Of a stretch of 54,284 bases of DNA, positions 49,758-54,284 are shown in pieces. The stretch covers positions 1 to 54,284 of the forward strand of contig NZ_JAFFQC010000027.1 of NCBI RefSeq assembly GCF_016918545.1, in the 5' to 3' direction. Position 1 is the stretch's first letter; each line of letters starts with the position of its first letter. Source of the stretch: Desulfobulbus alkaliphilus. Lineage in GTDB: Bacteria; Desulfobacterota; Desulfobulbia; Desulfobulbales; Desulfobulbaceae. The notes below the pieces were generated by a model. The model ran no database searches. It was not told the origin of the DNA and saw only the letters and a list, made by a program, of their open reading frames with translations. The translations under genes and the position numbers were made by a program.

Positions 49758-50768
49758 TCAGAAGGGCCAGTCTGATACTGTTGCCCGCTCTCTGATGTGT
49801 TTTAACTGGTCGGCCAGATCCTCTGTCTCGGCCTGCCAGTAGCGGGGCGAACCGAAATCGGGGATGATCCGGGAAACACCGTCTCCAGACACCTGCATGG
49901 CGCACCATGCCGAATAGTGTATGAAACGCATCGCCCGCAGTGCCTCGACCAGAAGAAGGTTTGAGCGGTCAAAGGGGCGGAAGGTTTCATATCCCTCCAG
50001 TATCAATTCCATTTCACGTGGACAATCGGCGACCCTGCCGGGAAGAAGCATCCACAGATCTTGAACCGGGGGGCCCATGACCATGTCGTCGAGATCGATG
50101 AGATGCAGCGACTCGCCCGGCCGGTAAATGAGGTTGCCCCGGTGGCAATCCCCATGAATTCGAATGGATTCGATCCCTGCGAACAACGGCAGGATTTCGT
50201 CGATGATGGCCGATGAGATCTGCTGGTAGGTCTCGGCGCATTCCACCGGCAGATGAGCACTGGCGAAAATGTATTGCAAGTGGGCCTTGGTGGTGATTCC
50301 GGGGTGCATCAGCGGGCGTTTCAGTGCTGGTTGGCGGGCCCCCACCAGGTGGACCCGGCCAAGGAGCCTGCCCAGGGCAATCCATTGTTCCTCAGTGAAT
50401 TCGTCCGGATTCCGCCCGCCTTTTTTAGGGAATACGGCAAAATAGACTCCGTCATGTTCGCCAAGTGTGCCACCGTTCCGCAGGGGCAGGGGGGCGATAA
50501 CCGGGATTTCGTCGGCAGCCAGTTCGCAGAGAAAATCATGTTCGTCCTGAAGGGCGGCCTGCGACCATCGATCCGGTCGATAGAGTTTGACCACCAGTCC
50601 TCGCCCTTCGCTATCGGCCAGTTCATACACCTGGTTGATATAGCTGTTGTAGGGGCGGCAGAGGTTGGTGCAGCGGATGCCAAGGGCCGATTCCACCAGA
50701 TCCAGGATGGCTTCCGGGGACAGTTCCGATAACATCAGGCGTTGCCGTTGTGAGGCCATGGTCGTCAT
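49758..50768 (-). CDS. srkA: Stress response serine/threonine protein kinase SrkA (YihE)
   Basis: The 336-residue protein is an APH/choline-kinase-fold protein with the SrkA marks: GLVVKLYRPDRWS (ATP-lysine), the catalytic loop RIHGDCHRGNLIY, and the metal site LIDLDDMVMGPPVQDLWML. SrkA counters envelope and oxidative stress effects in E. coli by phosphorylating proteins. GGGAGCAG lies before the ATG. The gene stands alone. Confidence 0.93.
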   Translation of the reverse strand: MTTMASQRQRLMLSELSPEAILDLVESALGIRCTNLCRPYNSYINQVYELADSEGRGLVVKLYRPDRWSQAALQDEHDFLCELAADEIPVIAPLPLRNGGTLGEHDGVYFAVFPKKGGRNPDEFTEEQWIALGRLLGRVHLVGARQPALKRPLMHPGITTKAHLQYIFASAHLPVECAETYQQISSAIIDEILPLFAGIESIRIHGDCHRGNLIYRPGESLHLIDLDDMVMGPPVQDLWMLLPGRVADCPREMELILEGYETFRPFDRSNLLLVEALRAMRFIHYSAWCAMQVSGDGVSRIIPDFGSPRYWQAETEDLADQLKHIRERATVSDWPF

Positions 50769-51168
50769 AGGCTGTCTGCTCCCTGGTGACTGATCTCGCT
50801 TTTTGTAACTGTGTATCAGTATCCCTTTTCGGTCGAACAGGTTCTGGAATCATGTGCTTATGGGCACAACAGTCTGATCGCCTGTACATGAAAGTATTGG
50901 TGAACGATAATCATTTCAGCAAAACTCTTTCAACCAACCGGGCGTTATGATAGTATCAAGGCTTTGATTCTGAAGCGCATTTAGCTGACACAATACGGCA
51001 GACAGACTCTTTTTGCCAGTTGTAATCAACATTCGACCCGCTTGACGGTATTCCGTCGAGGGCAGGAGCCATAAGGCTGCAGATCCCTGAGATTCTCCTG
51101 GGCGATTAAGCGTCCAGCCGTCACGGATTCAAACATATGAGATCAACCAGGACTATAGGAGGTCCAAC
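50769..51168. other. Intergenic region with a hairpin and an element fragment
   Basis: A compact hairpin CTTGACGG-TATT-CCGTCGAG (51041-51060) and a deleted element copy (about 51086-51132, right end GCGTCCAGCCGTCACGG) are visible. CGATAATCATTTC near 50900 weakly resembles a Fur-type half-site. No gene is supported. Confidence 0.45.
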
Positions 51169-51852
51169 ATGAAAAAATGGGAATGTACTGTGTGCGGTTA
51201 TATCCACGAAGGCAATGAACCGCCTGACGAGTGCCCTCTTTGTGCTGCAGACAAATCCAAATTCGTTGAAATCCAGTCCACAGAGGAAGGGTCATCACCT
51301 GAAAAGGTCGCAACGGTGGAACAGGGTGCGGTGACTGAAACCGCTCCAGAGCCTGCACCGGAACCAGCCCCTCCTGCTGAACCACCGCCTTCCGGAATGG
51401 CCACTCTCCTGGCCACGGTGAATGCATTGATTCTCCGCTACCATCTCCATCCGATCACCGTGCACACACCTAACGGGATTGTTCCCATGGCCTTTCTCTT
51501 TTTCTTTCTTTCCGTATTGCTGGGCCATCCGAGTTTTGACGCCGCGGCACTGTACAGTCTTGTTTTTGTCCTGATCGCCATGCCGGCGGTGCTCTACACC
51601 GGTTACTCTACCTGGCAGGATCGCTATCGGGGGGCGATGACTTCTGTATTCAAAATGAAGATCGGCGCTGCGGCGGTGAGCGTGGTGCTCATGCTGATCC
51701 TGGTTATCTGGCGGGCAGCACGACCGGACGTAGTCGCCGAGCCTTCTGGTGGCCGCTGGTTGTTTCTCTTGCTTGCCCTTGTGTTGCTTGGTGCGGTCGG
51801 GATAGCCGGCCACCTGGGGGGTCAACTGGTCTTTGGTGCGCGGAAAAAATGA
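51169..51852 (+). CDS. Rubredoxin-like domain fused to a DUF2231-type membrane domain
   Basis: The 227-residue protein opens with a rubredoxin-type module (Cys6, Cys9, Cys22, Cys25: CTVCGYIHEG and CPLC), followed by a Pro/Glu/Ala-rich linker (about 45-75; PEPAPEPAPPAEPPP) and a C-terminal membrane domain with four helices (about 100-222), conserved His pair in HLHPITVHTPNGIVPMA, typical of DUF2231. The first module binds Fe or Zn; DUF2231 proteins are thought to bind haem. An electron path from a rubredoxin to a membrane haem is a reasonable guess. AGGAGG lies upstream. Near rubrerythrin, so an oxygen-defence role is plausible. Confidence 0.8.
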   Translation: MKKWECTVCGYIHEGNEPPDECPLCAADKSKFVEIQSTEEGSSPEKVATVEQGAVTETAPEPAPEPAPPAEPPPSGMATLLATVNALILRYHLHPITVHTPNGIVPMAFLFFFLSVLLGHPSFDAAALYSLVFVLIAMPAVLYTGYSTWQDRYRGAMTSVFKMKIGAAAVSVVLMLILVIWRAARPDVVAEPSGGRWLFLLLALVLLGAVGIAGHLGGQLVFGARKK

Positions 51853-52082
51853 AAGAACAAAGGATGTGCGCGAGAATCTGTATCAGGTAATTTTTATTCT
51901 TATTTATACTTGCCCCAGCGGCCCGTTTGATGTACTGTGACGGCCATAGTACTCGGGCGCTTGCACAGCGGTGCATAAAGAAAAACAACCTGCCCGTACA
52001 GCGGTCTTGCCGACTCCGTTTTTTTCTGAGTATTTTGGCGCTGGCCCGTGAAAACCAACATAATCAAAGGGAGGATAAAAGT

Positions 52083-52583
52083 ATGGCATCAACAAAAGAC
52101 AATCTCAAGGAAGCCTTTTCCGGTGAAAGTCAGGCTAATCAGAAATATCGTGCTTTCGCGAAGAAGGCTGAGAATGAAGGGTTTGCCAATATCGCCAGGT
52201 TGTTCAGGACCACTGCCGAGGCCGAACGTATCCATGCCGAGGGGCATCTCAAGGCAATGGACATGATCGCTTCCACCGCGGAAAATCTTCAGGCTGCCAT
52301 TGACGGTGAAACCTACGAATTTCAGGAAATGTATCCACCCATGGTTGATACGGCAGTGGCCGACGGCCACAAGGCCAAGACCATGTTCAAGTTTGCCGTT
52401 GATGCGGAAGCGGTCCATGCCGACATTTACAAAAAGGCACTTGATGCGGTGAAAAAAGGTGTCGATCTCGATGTCAACGAGTTTTATCTCTGTCCCATCT
52501 GCGGGTATATCGAGCTGGGATCGGCCCCGGAGAAATGTCCTGTCTGCGGTGCTAATAAAGCGCTTTTTGAGCTGATTGCCTGA
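52083..52583 (+). CDS. Rubrerythrin
   Basis: The 166-residue protein has an N-terminal four-helix ferritin-like domain with the diiron ligands in ESQANQKY, EAERIHAEGH and AEAVHADIY, and a C-terminal rubredoxin-like domain with Cys137, Cys140, Cys152 and Cys155 (CPICGYI, CPVCG). Rubrerythrins reduce hydrogen peroxide in anaerobes, taking electrons from rubredoxin. GGGAGG precedes the ATG at 52083; the frame is open 52 codons further without support. The adjacent rubredoxin-fusion gene fits as electron partner. Confidence 0.96.
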   Translation: MASTKDNLKEAFSGESQANQKYRAFAKKAENEGFANIARLFRTTAEAERIHAEGHLKAMDMIASTAENLQAAIDGETYEFQEMYPPMVDTAVADGHKAKTMFKFAVDAEAVHADIYKKALDAVKKGVDLDVNEFYLCPICGYIELGSAPEKCPVCGANKALFELIA

Positions 52584-52620
52584 AGTGATGATGATCGGGG
52601 GCGCCAGGCCCTGATCCTGA

Positions 52621-52653
52621 CCTGGATACGTGAGCGGATGTCACGGATTCAGG
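52621..52653. repeat. Smallest interspersed element, 33 bp (copy u)
   Basis: CCTGGATACGTGAGCGGATG joined directly to TCACGGATTCAGG. Perfect 5-bp duplication CCTGA (52616-52620 and 52654-52658). Only the two ends are left. Confidence 0.8.
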
Positions 52654-52683
52654 CCTGATCGATGAACCCTTCTCCCGCGTTGC

Positions 52684-52810
52684 GCAAAGTGGGTAAGGAG
52701 TGGTAGGAAGCACCCCCATGGCGCCCGGCGCGTCATGGGGGGGTGGGGATGATGTTTCAAAGGCTGGATTCGCGAGAACTGCCTCGGGAAGCACAGAACC
52801 CACTTTTTGC
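52684..52810. other. Nested inverted repeat between two elements
   Basis: Outer arms AAAGTGGGT (52686-52694) and ACCCACTTT (52798-52806) enclose an inner hairpin CACCCCCATG/CATGGGGGGGTG (52711-52745). It sits exactly between copy u and copy v. No coding frame fits. Confidence 0.5.
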
Positions 52811-52815
52811 AGAAA

Positions 52816-52877
52816 CCTGGATCCTTGAGCGGATGCCCAAAAGGGCGGATGGTCAAGGTTTTTATCAAGGATTCAGG
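52816..52877. repeat. Internally deleted interspersed element, 62 bp (copy v)
   Basis: CCTGGATCCTTGAGCGGATG, the AAAGGGCGG block, then a junction straight to GGATTCAGG. Perfect 5-bp duplication AGAAA (52811-52815 and 52878-52882). Confidence 0.8.
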
Positions 52878-52907
52878 AGAAAGACTCTTGGAAAAATATC
52901 TTAAACA

Positions 52908-53192
52908 CTATTCTGGATTCCGCCAGTTATCCTTGATCCACTGGATTGTGTCCTTTTGAGTTTTAATGTCCATGGGGAGCCGGTCGTGAATGAATATTTC
53001 CAATCTGTTGCCAAGATTCTCCACCGCCCATGCTAAATGGTCGGTCAGATGATTGATCATATACAGAACTTCCCACCCCTCTTTTCTATTGAATTCGGTG
53101 TCATCGGGAATTCCGGAGATTCTGGGATCACCTTTTTCGTAATGAGACCAGTTGTATTCGTACACGAGATTGGATTTTTCAAATTTTTCCAT
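52908..53192 (-). CDS. Protein of unknown function (94 aa)
   Basis: The product MEKFEKSNLVYEYNWSHYEK (start shown) is rich in aromatic, Asn and charged residues and has no membrane helix; it contains EVLYMINHLTDHLAWAVEN. I recognise no family. GAGGCG lies before the ATG. Base composition is more AT-rich than its neighbours, suggesting later acquisition. It stands alone. Confidence 0.6.
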   Translation of the reverse strand: MEKFEKSNLVYEYNWSHYEKGDPRISGIPDDTEFNRKEGWEVLYMINHLTDHLAWAVENLGNRLEIFIHDRLPMDIKTQKDTIQWIKDNWRNPE

Positions 53193-53254
53193 GAAATCGC
53201 CTCATAAAGTGAGAAACAGGTACCAGGTTGATTTTGTACGTTAATCTATCAATA

Positions 53255-53360
53255 TAAGCACCGCGATGACCTTGTAAAGGAAAGCGGGGGTCGAGGTGAC
53301 GACCGCGAGGCCAAAGCTTAGGCAGAGCCTGTTGGCGAATAACAGTAAAGTCGCCGCTTT
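53255..53360 (+). ncRNA. Possible structured leader RNA before the nitroreductase gene
   Basis: Four small hairpins follow in line: CCTT/AAGG (53270-53280), GGTCG/CGACC (53289-53304), AGGC/GCCT (53320-53330), GGCGA/TCGCC (53334-53355). A purine-rich CCAAAGC motif lies between. The order resembles a compact riboswitch leader, but I cannot match it to a known class. Confidence 0.3.
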
Positions 53361-53399
53361 GAGGTGAAAGTAACAGGGTTTAAAAAAGAAGGGGAAGAG

Positions 53400-54158
53400 A
53401 TGATTGACCAGCGGACGCGCGCCCAGCGCCTGTTTTTAACCGATACTCTGCGCGGCCAGGTGGATTTTTCGACAACAGACCAGCAGCGCGGGATGCCGCC
53501 GCCACCTCTGCAGAAACCCGCCGATCCCCTGGCAACGCGAATCCAGTTGGCTGGTCCGGAGGAGTGGGAGCCGGTTCTCAGGCCCATCGATCTGCACCAG
53601 GCGATTGCCCGGCGGCAGAGTCGGCGCAGGTACAGCGCTGCTCATCTCAATCTTGCCGAATTGTCTTTTCTCCTCTGGGCGACCCAGGGCGTTCACCGAG
53701 TGGTGGGGCCCGGAACCGCTCTGCGCACTGTTCCTTCAGCCGGTGCCCGGCACAGCTTTGAGACCTATCTGGCCATACAAAAAGTGACCGGAGTCACTGC
53801 AGGGCTTTATCGCTTCCTGCCTCTGGACAACCAGCTGGTCCAACTCCGTGAAGATGAAGATCTTGGCCCAACGCTGACCAATGCGACCTTTGGTCAGTCT
53901 TTTGTCGGCAGCGCGGCGGTGACGTTTATCTGGGCCTGTATTCCCTATCGGAGTGAATGGCGCTATGGGCTCACCGCTCACCGGGTGATCCTTCTCGATG
54001 CCGGTCATCTCTGCCAGAATCTCTATCTTGCCTGTGAGGCAATTGAAGCAGGGACCTGTGCAGTTGCCGCCTACGATCAGCATGCCATGGACGACCTGGT
54101 CGGCCTCGACGGTGAGGAAGAATTTGTTGTTTACCTGGCCCCGGCAGGCAAACGTTAA
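53400..54158 (+). CDS. SagB-type nitroreductase family oxidoreductase
   Basis: The 252-residue protein is an FMN-dependent nitroreductase-fold protein of the SagB/ThcOx type: the family start IARRQSRRRYS (about 69-79; FMN phosphate contacts), LSFLLWATQGVHR, RTVPSAGARHSFETYL and a C-terminal GTCAVAAYDQHAMDDLVGLDGEEE (in blocks). These enzymes oxidise azolines in peptide natural products or reduce small molecules. No peptide-modifying partner genes are visible, so the substrate is open. The ATG at 53400 follows GGGGAAG; 53364 is an alternative. It ends 26 bp before an IS element gene on the other strand. Confidence 0.85.
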   Translation: MIDQRTRAQRLFLTDTLRGQVDFSTTDQQRGMPPPPLQKPADPLATRIQLAGPEEWEPVLRPIDLHQAIARRQSRRRYSAAHLNLAELSFLLWATQGVHRVVGPGTALRTVPSAGARHSFETYLAIQKVTGVTAGLYRFLPLDNQLVQLREDEDLGPTLTNATFGQSFVGSAAVTFIWACIPYRSEWRYGLTAHRVILLDAGHLCQNLYLACEAIEAGTCAVAAYDQHAMDDLVGLDGEEEFVVYLAPAGKR

Positions 54159-54165
54159 GGAGTCT

Positions 54166-54284
54166 AGTAAAAATAACTTGAACACTATGGGTTTTGTTTA
54201 GGAGCAATCATGTAGTTCCACTCGCCGTGAAACTCATCACGAATGAGCGCGAGTTGTTCCATGTCTTTGTCGGGCACCTTAATA
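54166..54284 (-). mobile_element. End of an insertion sequence, probably ISAzo13 family
   Basis: The region begins with a likely terminal repeat (GTCTAGTAAAAATAACTTGA) and continues with the C-terminus of a transposase that runs off the window. The boundary and family are tentative. Confidence 0.6.
54185..54284 (-). CDS. Transposase C-terminus, ISAzo13-like (partial)
   Basis: The 33 codons visible read KVPDKDMEQLALIRDEFHGE, then WNYMIAPKQNP and a TAG stop. The HGEWNY...I ending with an upstream IPDK-like motif is typical of ISAzo13-family (Rhodopirellula-type DDE) transposases. The start lies outside the window. Confidence 0.65.
   Translation of the reverse strand, partial: IKVPDKDMEQLALIRDEFHGEWNYMIAPKQNP

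Noticed and set aside
222-52877. Interspersed elements as a CRISPR array or REP/BIME sequences
   Set aside because: Copies are dispersed by kilobases, lack regular spacers, and have target duplications and paired ends, unlike CRISPR or REP units.
53255-53360. Assignment of the nitroreductase leader as a c-di-GMP-I riboswitch
   Set aside because: A CCAAAGC motif and a preceding hairpin are suggestive, but the conserved GGGACGCAAAGCC core is missing.

Overview
The window looks like chromosomal DNA of an anaerobic Desulfobacterota bacterium, most likely in or near the order Desulfobulbales. This placement is an inference from gene content: rubrerythrin and a rubredoxin-like protein, an exported CbiK-type cobaltochelatase, a UPF0324/YeiH putative sulfate exporter, a selenocysteine tRNA, a haem-binding DUF3365 histidine kinase and many sigma-54 activators. 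Most of it is housekeeping and accessory metabolism. There is no prophage and no CRISPR array. One insertion sequence, probably ISAzo13-like, is cut by the right edge.

Layout. 1-1414: end of a possible membrane protein, a LEA-type lipoprotein and tRNA-Ser(CGA). 1830-7923: amrA-like, a YkgJ-type gene, bioB-bioA, an AI-2E-family exporter and a citrate-synthase-like gene. 8041-11831: a Cache-PAS-HD-GYP sensor, a cobalamin riboswitch with its terminator, and cbiK. 12522-15422: mgtE and an MFS exporter. 15699-21117: a Pro/His/Tyr-rich secreted protein, an unknown protein, a NifA-like activator, and a PiT phosphate transporter with its DUF47 partner. 21273-27780: a haem-sensing histidine kinase and NtrC-type regulator, divergent from the YeiH-like transporter and a small membrane protein. 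27952-31935: a radical SAM protein, a membrane protein and an ADP-forming acyl-CoA synthetase. 32096-35452: a zinc ABC transporter (permease, ATPase, binding protein) divergent from a Zur-like repressor. 35843-39867: tesA-ybbA-ybbP. 39951-43585: an L,D-transpeptidase, a BtuF-like binding protein and an acidic protein. 43784-43881: tRNA-Sec. 44445-50768: a membrane-bound XRE regulator with a secreted partner, a CBS-ACT protein, FtsH, a 3'-5' exonuclease and SrkA. 51169-54284: a rubredoxin-DUF2231 fusion, rubrerythrin, an unknown protein, a SagB-type nitroreductase and the IS end.

The most striking feature is a family of about 22 short interspersed elements that fill the intergenic regions. Each has near-identical ends (CCTGRATCCGTGA ... 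TCACGGATYCAGG), and most intact copies sit between 5-bp target duplications, so they behave like non-autonomous transposons (MITEs). There are three size classes: 33-68 bp, about 111-128 bp and about 218 bp. The mid-size copies carry a conserved sigma-70-like promoter (best copy TTGGCA, 17 bp, TATAAT) that reads out through one end. Several copies lie directly before genes. One has replaced the end of tesA and split what was an overlapping tesA-ybbA junction.

The second striking locus is the kinase/regulator/transporter block. The intergenic region holds a sigma-54-type -24/-12 promoter about 70 bp before the transporter start. About 110-130 bp further upstream are two 16-bp dyads spaced two helical turns apart, which fit binding sites for the neighbouring NtrC-type activator.
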